A stretch of DNA of 64,000 nucleotides from Snodgrassella alvi (GTDB lineage: Bacteria; Pseudomonadota; Gammaproteobacteria; Burkholderiales; Neisseriaceae), in NCBI RefSeq assembly GCF_002777825.1, contig NZ_MEIR01000082.1, positions 1 to 64,000 on the forward strand. The letters run 5' to 3'. This document shows positions 30,001 through 39,273 of this stretch, one piece after another. The translations under genes and the position numbers were made by a program. Under the pieces are notes generated by a model. The model saw only the letters and a program-made list of their open reading frames with translations, searched no databases and was not told the DNA's origin. The first letter of the stretch is position 1. Every line of letters begins with the position of its first letter.

Positions 30001-30495
30001 ATGTTTGAAAAATTTGTTAACCAATTACGTACTAGAAAGCTATTTAAAGAATTAGTAATCCTACTGGCGAGTTATTTTGTATTTATATTAGGTACTGTTG
30101 GCTGGTATTACTTTGATAATTGTGAACAGGCTGGTTCGTGTGCTTTTTTGGCAATATGCGGGCTAATAACCTTTTTTGTATATTTAATTATTGTCAACTA
30201 TAAAACCCTTAAATCCATCTTTTCACGTTCTAACGATAACAATTCACCTTCTTTTAAAGCATTGTTTATTCAATTGACATTATCCGTACTTGTATTTTTC
30301 TTATTTTTTTATGGCTGTGGATATTTATTTGTTTCACTCGATATTGGTTTCAATCCGGAATCAATGCTTACAGCTGTTTATATATGGATACTCTTCTTTT
30401 TGCTTTGTTGCTGTATAAGTTTATTTATTCTTTTTGTTGCCAAAACCATAAAATTGCTTTTTTTACCTTCAGCTAATGATAAAGCTGTTTACTAA
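30001..30495 (+). CDS. Four-helix inner-membrane protein, unknown function
   Basis: The 164-residue product has four hydrophobic helices (about residues 20-38, 48-66, 88-110 and 122-146) and positively charged loops. It lies 51 bases after uvrC and may share its transcript. No family recognised; the cysteine-rich helices (FFLLCCCISLF) have no obvious meaning. The ribosome binding site is weak. Confidence 0.55.
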   Translation: MFEKFVNQLRTRKLFKELVILLASYFVFILGTVGWYYFDNCEQAGSCAFLAICGLITFFVYLIIVNYKTLKSIFSRSNDNNSPSFKALFIQLTLSVLVFFLFFYGCGYLFVSLDIGFNPESMLTAVYIWILFFLLCCCISLFILFVAKTIKLLFLPSANDKAVY

Positions 30496-30578
30496 GTAAG
30501 CCAGATTGTAACTACCCCCTAAAATAGTACAGCGAAAAAGTAGAAAATTCTCTTCATTAACCCACAGAGGATTTAAAC

Positions 30579-30836
30579 ATGAAAAAGATGACTGAACATC
30601 AAATCGTATCTATTTTAAAAGAAGCTGAGGCTGGTATTTCTGTCAAAGAACTTTGTCGTAAATATGGCATCGGCAATTCGACTTTTTATAAATGGCGGGA
30701 AAAATATGGTGGTATGGAAATCTCTGATATTAAACATTTAAAGAAACTGGAAGCTGAAAACCGTAAGCTTAAGCAGATGTTTGCTGAGCTCAGTTTAAAA
30801 TCTCAGCTTCAGGAAGAAATCATAAAAAAGCTATAG
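30579..30836 (+). CDS. IS3-family transposase OrfA
   Basis: An 85-residue helix-turn-helix protein of the transposase_8 type (KKMTEHQIVSILKEAEAGIS, ELCRKYGIGNSTFYKWREKYGG) with a leucine-rich coiled coil after it. In intact IS3 elements OrfA binds the ends and is joined to OrfB by -1 frameshifting. The AAAAAAG near its end is a fitting slip site, but the orfB frame is broken. Confidence 0.9.
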   Translation: MKKMTEHQIVSILKEAEAGISVKELCRKYGIGNSTFYKWREKYGGMEISDIKHLKKLEAENRKLKQMFAELSLKSQLQEEIIKKL

Positions 30837-31660
30837 TGCTTACTCAAGCACGTAAAGCTTGGGCTGTACAACTGCAAGAAAATCATTCTGTTACTATTGC
30901 CATGAGCTGCGCTATTGTTGGCTTAAGTCGCTGAGCTTACTATTATCAACCTAAATTACCGGATGATTCAGTGATTATGTCGGTACTCAGTGCTATTACC
31001 GATAAGCATTTACGCTGGGGCTTTCCTAAATGTTTTAATCGCATCAGAAAGCTCGGCTATAAATGGAATCATAAACGTGTGTATCGGGTGTATTGTGAAT
31101 TAAAGCTTAATCTCAGGGTAAAGCGTAAACAATGCATTCCTCCACGAAGCCCAGAAAGGCTATCAATACCGAATAGGCCAGGTGAATGCTGGTCAATGGA
31201 TTTTATGAGTGACAGCAGTCGCAATCAACGGCGTTTTAGAACTTTCAATGTGATAGATGACTTTAATCGTGAGGCGTTAGGCATTGATATTGCGGTCAGT
31301 TTACCGGCTGGCAGGATTACCAGTTATCTGGATAAACTGGCCGAATATCATGGTTTTCCACTAGAAATACGAGTAGATAATGGATCCTAATTCACCGGAA
31401 ACACGTTTACTAACTGGGCAAAATCACATGGTATAACTATAGAGTACATTGACCCCGGCAGTCTATATCAAAATGGTTTTATTGAACGATTTAACCATTC
31501 ATACCATACAGAGGTACTGGATTTATATCTTTTTAATAATCTGGAACAGGCAAGGAAGGTAACCGAAGAATGGCTAACAGTTTATAACACCGAAAGACCT
31601 CATGAAGCACTAAATAATATGACGCCAATTGAGTATAAAACACTAAAACAAGCAGCCTAA
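30836..31660 (+). pseudogene. IS3-family transposase OrfB with two nonsense codons
   Basis: One frame encodes an OrfB catalytic protein (rve domain) with the DDE residues in WSMDFMSD, RVDNGS and YQNGFIERFN. TGA at 30932 replaces a codon in LSR*AYYYQPK and TAA at 31388 replaces the expected Glu codon in VDNGS*FTGN. No frameshift is needed to read the rest, so these are point mutations and decay is recent or slow. Confidence 0.9.
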
Positions 31661-31673
31661 TTTTCTACATCAG

Positions 31674-32140
31674 GTTTGTAATAAATATGAGGTATTTACA
31701 ATCTGATATTGGCCAACACACTGATACGTTCTAGCGGTCTTAAAAATTATACAAAGAGCCAGTAGTTGAAATTAATTTAACAGCAGTTTTAAATGCAATA
31801 CAAATTTAGTTAAATGCTTATTTTAGACATAATTTAATTTTATTTTATTTTTCTATATTTAGCATAATGTAGATAAAAATATTTATCGAAAATAAATAAG
31901 CTTATTTTTTATTATTTATAGAAAAAGTTGAATTAATTTTATAAAGTTGACAACATATTTAACACTTAAATATAAATTTATATTTACTTAATAAATATGG
32001 TACACCATTTTAATTAGAAAAATAATAACAATATCAAATAATATTAAAGATTTTAGTTTTTACAATCAGAATTTCTCTAACTTTTTATTATATTTATTAT
32101 CAATAGATTTCTTTAGTTTAAATGCAAATAAATTATCAAT
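31674..32140. other. AT-rich spacer without recognisable genes
   Basis: Very AT-rich sequence right of the IS remnant. No reading frame, RNA or repeat stands out. It may be what is left of sequence flanking the element. Confidence 0.5.
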
Positions 32141-32166
32141 AAAAAAACCCACAAAAGTGGGTTTAT
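32141..32166 (-). terminator. Terminator of the phosphoethanolamine transferase gene
   Basis: AAACCCAC pairs with GTGGGTTT across a four-base loop. On the minus strand the stem is followed by seven T residues. Confidence 0.85.
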
Positions 32167-32186
32167 AACATTGATATTATTTATAA

Positions 32187-33731
32187 TTAGTTATATGGCT
32201 TGCTACAAATATAATAATGATCAGATTTATCCTTATAACCAATATAAATATTTTCTTTATTATCATTTATATACTTTTTATCTAAAAAGCTGACTATTCC
32301 GTAGTTACTATTTGCATCTTTAGGCATATTAAAGTGCTCGCGAACTCCACTCCTTGATTCTATATCCCCTTCAACAAACATAACCTTACTATCACTTACA
32401 ATAAAAGAACCTACTATACCATTTACTGGTTCTTTTTCTTTTGTAGAAGCAGCCCAACCAACAATTTTATATATTTGTGGGTTTGCTGGAAATGCTATCT
32501 TTACATAATCAACATAACTAATGCACTGATCAGAAAAGGTATAATTATTCTTTAATTCTAATATTTCTTTTGTAATATTAGTTTCAATATCTATTACTGG
32601 TGGTTGCCTTTTTTGAATCGTTGAAAGATGTTTATACTTCTCCCAGTAAATAATAGGATCAGTATTATCGGCCAATTCAGAAGCTAATTGAAAACTGTAT
32701 TTATGATCAGTTACATTAGTTTTTATATTAATAAATGTAGAATATATATCTAATAAATTCAATCCACTTAATTTTTTCTTAATATGTATTTGTTCTTTTG
32801 ATTCTGAATCTAAATAAAATAATGGCACCTGATACTCTTCATATAAATCATTATCGTGAAATATTGTTGTTTTTTCAACAGATAATCCATGATCAGAAAA
32901 ATACATTAATTTATATTTTTTTTCTTTCAATATTTCTGTGATTTTCTTTATAAATAAGTCTAGTTTTTCAATAGTTGCCACATAGCACCCTGCTTCATTA
33001 TATATTTTAAAGTTTGGCTTGTAATTTCCTATTCTAGAACATACAGGTTCATGAGAACCCATCATGTGAATAAAAATTACTTTATTATCTGCATTGCTGT
33101 TTATTATATTTTTAAAAATAGGAAGCATTTCTTCATCATCATTATTGCCTGATTCAAAGTCACCAGTTTTCAAAAATTTATTTTGAGTAGCTAATTTTGA
33201 TAAATTAAAAAAAACATCATCACCCCATCCATTTGCTCCCTGATTACTGATCCAATACGTTTTATATCCAGCTTTATTAGCTAGTGAAACAATATTAATA
33301 CCCCAGTGAATTATATTCTCACTTGGATCTGCTTTGAATAAAGTTCTAGTCAAGGACAATTGAGTGTTAGGACCTGCTGACACCAGCCCGTCAATAAAAA
33401 TACCTTTTGCAGAATTAAGAAAAGGTGTCGTGCTATGTGGATAACCATATACAGACATATAATCTTTACGTACTGCTTCACCAATAATAACTACTCTGAC
33501 CTCAGTATCATCGTTATTATCTATAATACTCTCTATTATGATATTACTACTATCACCCAAGCTCATTCGCTGTTCTACTTTTTGTCTATGAATGATTTTT
33601 AATGAAGTTATTAAATTTTTTAAAAAAGCATCTTCATTTAATCGGGAATGATTTATTGAAATACCAAAGAGGCTTATTACATATAAGAATAAAAATATAA
33701 GAATAAAAATAATTAAATTTATATTTGCCAT
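32187..33731 (-). CDS. Phosphoethanolamine transferase, catalytic part of a split gene
   Basis: This 514-residue frame holds one membrane helix and a periplasmic sulfatase-fold domain of the lipid A/LPS-core phosphoethanolamine transferase family (EptA/CptA type). Seen are the metal and active-site regions VVIIGEAVRKDYMSVYGYP, GPNTQLSLTRTL (nucleophile region, Thr expected), HMMGSHEPVC and YFSDHGLSVEKTTIFHDN. Family members start with several membrane helices; here those lie in the preceding frame, overlapping by 98 bases, so the gene has probably suffered a frameshift. The ATG follows no good ribosome binding site and a stop lies 12 bases before it. The catalytic half may not be made or may be coupled to the upstream frame. 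Confidence 0.75.
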   Translation of the reverse strand: MANINLIIFILIFLFLYVISLFGISINHSRLNEDAFLKNLITSLKIIHRQKVEQRMSLGDSSNIIIESIIDNNDDTEVRVVIIGEAVRKDYMSVYGYPHSTTPFLNSAKGIFIDGLVSAGPNTQLSLTRTLFKADPSENIIHWGINIVSLANKAGYKTYWISNQGANGWGDDVFFNLSKLATQNKFLKTGDFESGNNDDEEMLPIFKNIINSNADNKVIFIHMMGSHEPVCSRIGNYKPNFKIYNEAGCYVATIEKLDLFIKKITEILKEKKYKLMYFSDHGLSVEKTTIFHDNDLYEEYQVPLFYLDSESKEQIHIKKKLSGLNLLDIYSTFINIKTNVTDHKYSFQLASELADNTDPIIYWEKYKHLSTIQKRQPPVIDIETNITKEILELKNNYTFSDQCISYVDYVKIAFPANPQIYKIVGWAASTKEKEPVNGIVGSFIVSDSKVMFVEGDIESRSGVREHFNMPKDANSNYGIVSFLDKKYINDNKENIYIGYKDKSDHYYICSKPYN

Positions 33732-34101
33732 TTTTAGCAGTTAGATATATAAGAATTTGAATACATATAAACAAAATCGATATAAGGATTTTATATTTAA
33801 TAACCATTAGATAGCCTATAGCTTCTAGCTTATTAGTTTGTAGTAATGATCCCAATATCGCTTCAGTTGGTTTCCCATAAATAATACCAGTAGGAAAATA
33901 AAAAGATAGTATGGAAAAAGAAGTCAATAAAATAAGCAATGTGTACTTAAATCTTGAACTCAATACATAACAAAAGAAAAATATTAGACCAACGATAATA
34001 TTTTTATTGTCCCAATTTTTTATATAACCTAATCCAAATAAAAGAATTATTGTAGATACTAGATACAGTATATATAGTAGTAATACTTTCTTTTTTGCCA
34101 T
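33634..34101 (-). CDS. Phosphoethanolamine transferase, N-terminal membrane part (split gene)
   Basis: 155 residues with four hydrophobic helices, and the family-like periplasmic loop FPTGIIYGKPTEAILGSLLQ followed by EAIGYL. The frame then continues past an AAAAATGG run into the region where the catalytic frame starts and ends with residues that look out of frame (FNKSFPIK). Together with the downstream frame it makes one ordinary-length transferase of about 640-650 residues. The frameshift lies between 33634 and 33744. Confidence 0.7.
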   Translation of the reverse strand: MAKKKVLLLYILYLVSTIILLFGLGYIKNWDNKNIIVGLIFFFCYVLSSRFKYTLLILLTSFSILSFYFPTGIIYGKPTEAILGSLLQTNKLEAIGYLMVIKYKILISILFICIQILIYLTAKNGKYKFNYFYSYIFILICNKPLWYFNKSFPIK

Positions 34102-34383
34102 AAAAAATATCCTTATACGATTTTATAACATATTATTTAAATAATTTGATTGAGATTGAACTTCAGCACTGTATTATAAACATCCTAGCCTTAGTACTAG
34201 ACTGACGTAGAAAATTACACTTTGTGTTTAAGTGTTATATTTTATTATCTATTCTTCAGTTATTTTCCTTACTTGTTTCAGATTGTTAAAAATTATAAAT
34301 TTAATACTTCTGTTCAATAAAAGCAATTAAATTATTCAATATACCCATCTCGAATTCGTATTTTTAATCTGGAGATGGAAACA

Positions 34384-34932
34384 GGCTTTATACGGCATAC
34401 AGGTATAAGTAGCTGGCAGAGACGTAATAATCTGATAACACTTCAATTGGTATAGAAGTTGTTAATCTAGCCACCAATAACAATAATATTTTTACTTCTC
34501 CCTATCGGGCAAGTCAGATTGAAGCCATTAAACAATTATGTCTGAATATCTTACAGCGCTATCCGGATATCACTCCAACTCAAGCTATTGGTCACTCCCG
34601 ATATCGCGCCACAACGCAAAAGCGATCTGGGCGCGGCTTTCCCATAGAAAAAGCTGTATGAGGCTGGTATTGGTGCCTGATATAATGCAAAAACCAAACT
34701 ACATTATATCGCTCAGTTTAAAAACTAGGGATACCTGATAATGCAGCTACTCTGAAGCAGTTAAATCACTATAACTATGATATTACTAGTGCAAACACTG
34801 ATGCAGTACTCTTTAGAAAATTAATTCATGCTTTTCTGCGCCACTTTTGTCCAAAATTATGCTGGCACTCTGCACGGTGCAACTACAGCCATTCTGTATG
34901 CTCTGGCAGATAAATATTTTCCAGCCACATAA
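34384..34932 (+). pseudogene. AmiD-type N-acetylmuramoyl-L-alanine amidase, degraded
   Basis: Pieces of an amidase_2 protein can be followed through three frames: RHTGISSWQRRNNL, then NTSIGIEVVNLATNNN and YRASQIEAIKQLC...DITPTQAIGHS, then (after one extra base) DIAPQRKSDLGAAFP, with TAG and TGA where Trp codons are expected, then KLYEAGIGA*YNAKTKLHYIAQFKN. A peptidoglycan-binding-like tail follows (NYAGTLHGATTAILYALADKYFPAT). The N-terminus is missing. Such enzymes cleave the peptide from muramic acid in murein recycling. At least two frameshifts and two stops make it non-functional. Confidence 0.85.
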
Positions 34933-35069
34933 ACTCTGAATAAATAGGTAAACATGTTTCAGTGCATTCTCAGGTATGCTGCCATGAATGTATCGTTTTT
35001 AGTGAATGGCTTTTTTATGGCTTTTCTTTCAGACAAATTGATGCTCTGCCTAACATACAAAAGCATATC

Positions 35070-37280
35070 CTATAATCGCGTCACAGCTAATACGCCTTTT
35101 ACATCGCTCAGTTGACTCAGTACCCGCGGTAAATCATTTACCTGATGTAATTCCACTGTAAAGCGCAACTGCGCTTCGAGGTCACGCGATAAAGTTTGCA
35201 CGGCGGTAACATTAAGGCGATTGCGTGCCAGTGTTTCAGAAATATCGCGTAACAGGCCACTGCGATCTTGAGCACGGATTTCGATATCAATAGCAAAAAC
35301 CTGATTGGCTGATTCTTCAGCCCAAGAAGCAGGTAATACTTTGTCTGGTGAGATATGCGCCAGATACTGAAAAGAGGAACAGTTGCTGCGGTGGATGGAG
35401 ATACCACGTTCACGCGTTACAAAGCCGATAATGTTGTCTCCAAACGCTGGTTTACAACACTTAGCCAGCGTGGTGAGCAGACCAGATTCACCATCTACCA
35501 GTACACCGCCAAAATTATTTTTAATTTTGCTGCGTTTGACTAAATGGTTTTCTGTTACAGGAACCTCTGGTTTTTCCAGCAAGGTATCCACTGCTTTCTG
35601 AATCATGCGGCCGGTAACTTCCCCATGCCCCATGGCTAAATATAAGTCGTCTACATTATTAAACCCAAGTGCCTCAGCCAGTTTGTGCGTATTCGGCTGT
35701 ACCTGCATTTTCACCAGCTGTTTTTCCAGCGCGGTACGACCAGACTCGCGTACTGATTCTCCATTCTGCTGACGAATATAAGCACGAATCTTGCTGATGG
35801 CTTTATTGCTTTTCACCCAGCCATCATGTAGCCAGTTAACTGATGGTTTGCCTTCCCGTGCGGTAATGATTTCTACGCGCTGACCATTTTCCAGTGGCGT
35901 GGATAAGGGCACAATCTGCCCGTCTACCTTGGCACCACGGCAGCGATTACCGATATCGGTGTGTAAAGCATAGGCAAAATCAATCGGCGTTGCACCTGCT
36001 GGTAAAGAAAATACTTTGCCATGCGGCGATAAAACATAAATGGTGTCGTTGAAAAGTTCTGTCTGAAAAGCACGCGATAAATCTTCGCTATCAGTACAGC
36101 TTTCGGCAATATTTTCTCGCCAATCAAGTAATTGGCGTAGCCAGGCAATTTTGTGCTCGTATGCTTCATTGCCTTTGCCGCCTTCTTTATAGCGCCAGTG
36201 CGCTGCCACTCCAAATTCTGCATAACGATGCATATCAAAGGTGCGAATCTGGATTTCCACTCCTTTGTCTTCCGGCCCCACTACTACAGTATGTAGACTC
36301 TGATAATCATTGGGTTTGGGATGGGCAATATAATCATCAAATTCGCCCGGAATAGGCTGCCATAAGCTGTGCACAATCCCCAGCGTGGCATAACAGTCTG
36401 CCACATTGTCCACCAGAATGCGCACAGCACGGATATCGTACAGGCCATCAAAATTCAGCTTCTTTTTTACCATTTTGCGGTAAATGGAATAAATATGCTT
36501 TGGTCGTCCTGCTACTTCAAAGTGCATATTCAATCGGCTTAACTGCTGTTTGAGAGTCTCGACAAAATGCTCAATATAATTCAGCCGCTCTGTCCGTTTT
36601 TCATCCAGCAGGCGCGCAATTCTTTTGTATTCATCCGGATTCTGGTAGCGAAAGCTTAAATCTTCAAGCTGCCATTTCAGCTGCCATACACCCAGACGAT
36701 TGGCCAGAGGTGCAAATACTGTCATGGTTTCCTTGGCAACCGTTTTTTTCAATGCCTCATCGGTAACCTTGCTCAGATAATTCATGGTCTGAGCACGCAT
36801 TGCCAGCTTGATTAATACCACCCGGATATCAGACACCATTGCCAGTAGCATCTGGCGCATTGCTTCTGCCTGCTGCTGGCGCTCCTCCTGAGTAGCCAGC
36901 GGGCTGATGCTGACAAAGTAGGTAAGCTTCTGTACCTGATACAAACCAGCTACCAACTGCATTACGCTGTCACCACATTGTTCTTGTACAATGTTTTTCC
37001 AATCGGTTACGTAGTTGGGCAAACAGCTCAGCATGGTAGCGGCTACAGCATCAGCCATTAAATCCATATCCGCTACTGTTTTGGCGGCAATCATCAGATT
37101 GGTATACAGGTTTTCGCCACAAAAAGTAACCGCGTCCTGCGGATAGCTACTGTTGACCAAAACCTGTGCATGCCTCAGCATTGTTCCCATAGCCGGCGAT
37201 AAAGAGGCAATATAATCGTCTAACCAGACACAGGGTGAGCAGGAATTGGTGGGAAGAACTTGATCAGGCGTGCTAACCAT
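35070..37280 (-). CDS. relA: RelA-type (p)ppGpp synthetase
   Basis: A 736-residue RelA/SpoT homologue. The N-terminal hydrolase region lacks the His-Asp pair (MADAVAATMLSCL at that place), so it is a RelA-type synthetase without hydrolase activity. The synthetase domain is visible as FDGLYDIRAVRILVDN and EFDDYIAHPKPNDYQSLHTVV, the TGS domain as NDTIYVLSPHGKVFSLPAGA, and the C-terminal ACT domain as EIRAQDRSGLLRDISETLA. It makes the alarmone at ribosomes when amino acids run out. I chose the ATG opening MVSTPDQVLP; an upstream in-frame start would add 44 residues with no family counterpart. Confidence 0.94.
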   Translation of the reverse strand: MVSTPDQVLPTNSCSPCVWLDDYIASLSPAMGTMLRHAQVLVNSSYPQDAVTFCGENLYTNLMIAAKTVADMDLMADAVAATMLSCLPNYVTDWKNIVQEQCGDSVMQLVAGLYQVQKLTYFVSISPLATQEERQQQAEAMRQMLLAMVSDIRVVLIKLAMRAQTMNYLSKVTDEALKKTVAKETMTVFAPLANRLGVWQLKWQLEDLSFRYQNPDEYKRIARLLDEKRTERLNYIEHFVETLKQQLSRLNMHFEVAGRPKHIYSIYRKMVKKKLNFDGLYDIRAVRILVDNVADCYATLGIVHSLWQPIPGEFDDYIAHPKPNDYQSLHTVVVGPEDKGVEIQIRTFDMHRYAEFGVAAHWRYKEGGKGNEAYEHKIAWLRQLLDWRENIAESCTDSEDLSRAFQTELFNDTIYVLSPHGKVFSLPAGATPIDFAYALHTDIGNRCRGAKVDGQIVPLSTPLENGQRVEIITAREGKPSVNWLHDGWVKSNKAISKIRAYIRQQNGESVRESGRTALEKQLVKMQVQPNTHKLAEALGFNNVDDLYLAMGHGEVTGRMIQKAVDTLLEKPEVPVTENHLVKRSKIKNNFGGVLVDGESGLLTTLAKCCKPAFGDNIIGFVTRERGISIHRSNCSSFQYLAHISPDKVLPASWAEESANQVFAIDIEIRAQDRSGLLRDISETLARNRLNVTAVQTLSRDLEAQLRFTVELHQVNDLPRVLSQLSDVKGVLAVTRL

Positions 37281-37475
37281 GTTATCAACCTGTTGATTTG
37301 TGTAAATTATGATGGTAATTGTACCAAAAGCCATCATTTTCTGCTTCATAATGGGCTGTAGAAAAATGGGAATAGTGCTATTATGCGCACCTTTCGCATA
37401 CACTATATGCAAATAACTTCGCTCGTCCTGCGTTTATAACTTTCGCATATAGTCTTTATTTTTAAAGGATTTATA

Positions 37476-38042
37476 ATGCAGACTCACCCAGAAGTCATAG
37501 GTATTGACGCAATGGCTGCAAAAATTCGCAAAATTCCGAACTGGCCACAGGAAGGCATTTTATTTCACGACATTACTCCGGTATTGCAAAGTCCACAGTA
37601 CTTTCGTTTGCTGGTGGATCTAATGGTTTACCGTTATATGGGGCAGAAAATCGATGTTGTTGCCGGTCTGGATGCACGTGGTTTTATTATCGGTGCTGCG
37701 CTGGCGTATCAGCTAAATGTAGGTTTTGTACCCATCCGTAAAAAAGGCAAGCTGCCTTTTACTACCATTGCAGAAAGTTATCAACTTGAGTATGGCCATG
37801 CTACCATTGAAATGCATACTGATGCGGTAAAATCCGGTACCCGCGTACTGCTGGTGGATGATCTGGTAGCAACTGGCGGTACCATGACTGCAGGCGTAAA
37901 GCTGATTCGCAAGCTGGGTGCAGAAGTGGTGGAAGCCGCCGCTATTATCGAATTTACCGATTTACCCGGCGGTAAAAAAATCCGTGATGAGGGTGTACCT
38001 CTCTTTACTCTGTATCAAAATTCCGGTTCAGTTGAGCAATAA
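37476..38042 (+). CDS. apt: Adenine phosphoribosyltransferase
   Basis: 188 residues; salvages adenine to AMP using PRPP in the cytoplasm. The PRPP-binding motif [17 protein letters not shown] and the [14 protein letters not shown] loop are typical of type I phosphoribosyltransferases. A good AAAGGA ribosome binding site precedes the ATG. It is transcribed away from relA and converges with kdsA. Confidence 0.97.
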   Translation: MQTHPEVIGIDAMAAKIRKIPNWPQEGILFHDITPVLQSPQYFRLLVDLMVYRYMGQKIDVVAGLDARGFIIGAALAYQLNVGFVPIRKKGKLPFTTIAESYQLEYGHATIEMHTDAVKSGTRVLLVDDLVATGGTMTAGVKLIRKLGAEVVEAAAIIEFTDLPGGKKIRDEGVPLFTLYQNSGSVEQ

Positions 38043-38075
38043 ATCCTTGTCTGACTGATTTTCAGCCAGACAGAT

Positions 38076-38107
38076 AAAAAAGCAGGGTTTTAAAATCCTG
38101 CTTTTTT
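38076..38107. terminator. Bidirectional terminator between apt and kdsA
   Basis: AAAAAAGCAGG pairs with CCTGCTTTTTT around a ten-base partly self-pairing loop. The A and T runs on the two sides let it serve both convergent genes. Confidence 0.92.
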
Positions 38108-38122
38108 AGTGTCAGTATATAT

Positions 38123-38980
<858 letters not shown>

Positions 38981-39273
38981 TCAGTAAGGTTGTGGCTCAT
39001 GGACATCAGTGCCCAGACCACCACAAAACCAGCATTCTACAAAATAGTTAGGCCAGCGTCCAAACTGGCATGACTCTGATAACCATTAACTATATCAAAC
39101 CTTTTAATACTAATTTACAGATATATTTTACTCTAATCTGCAAATAGCACCGTTTCAGATATAGGTTTAGCAACTATTTTCGCGCTACAATAACAAAATA
39201 ACTTTACTACACCCACCTGACATAAATTTTATCCTTTTAAATGTAACAACTTTATAACCATTCAGGATCAATC

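Larger units (their letters stand above)
30507..31673 (+). mobile_element. Decayed IS3-family insertion sequence
   Basis: The element holds orfA and an orfB broken by two stops. The left end begins TGTAACTACCCCCTAAAATA and continues to GTAGAAAATT. On the right only AATTTTCTAC, the inner part of the matching inverted repeat, is found after orfB; the outer bases that should mirror the left tip are missing. The copy is therefore truncated on the right and cannot move on its own. Confidence 0.85.

Noticed and set aside
34538-34738. 66-codon frame as a small gene
   Set aside because: It is a shifted frame inside the amidase pseudogene; the homologous residues lie in other frames.
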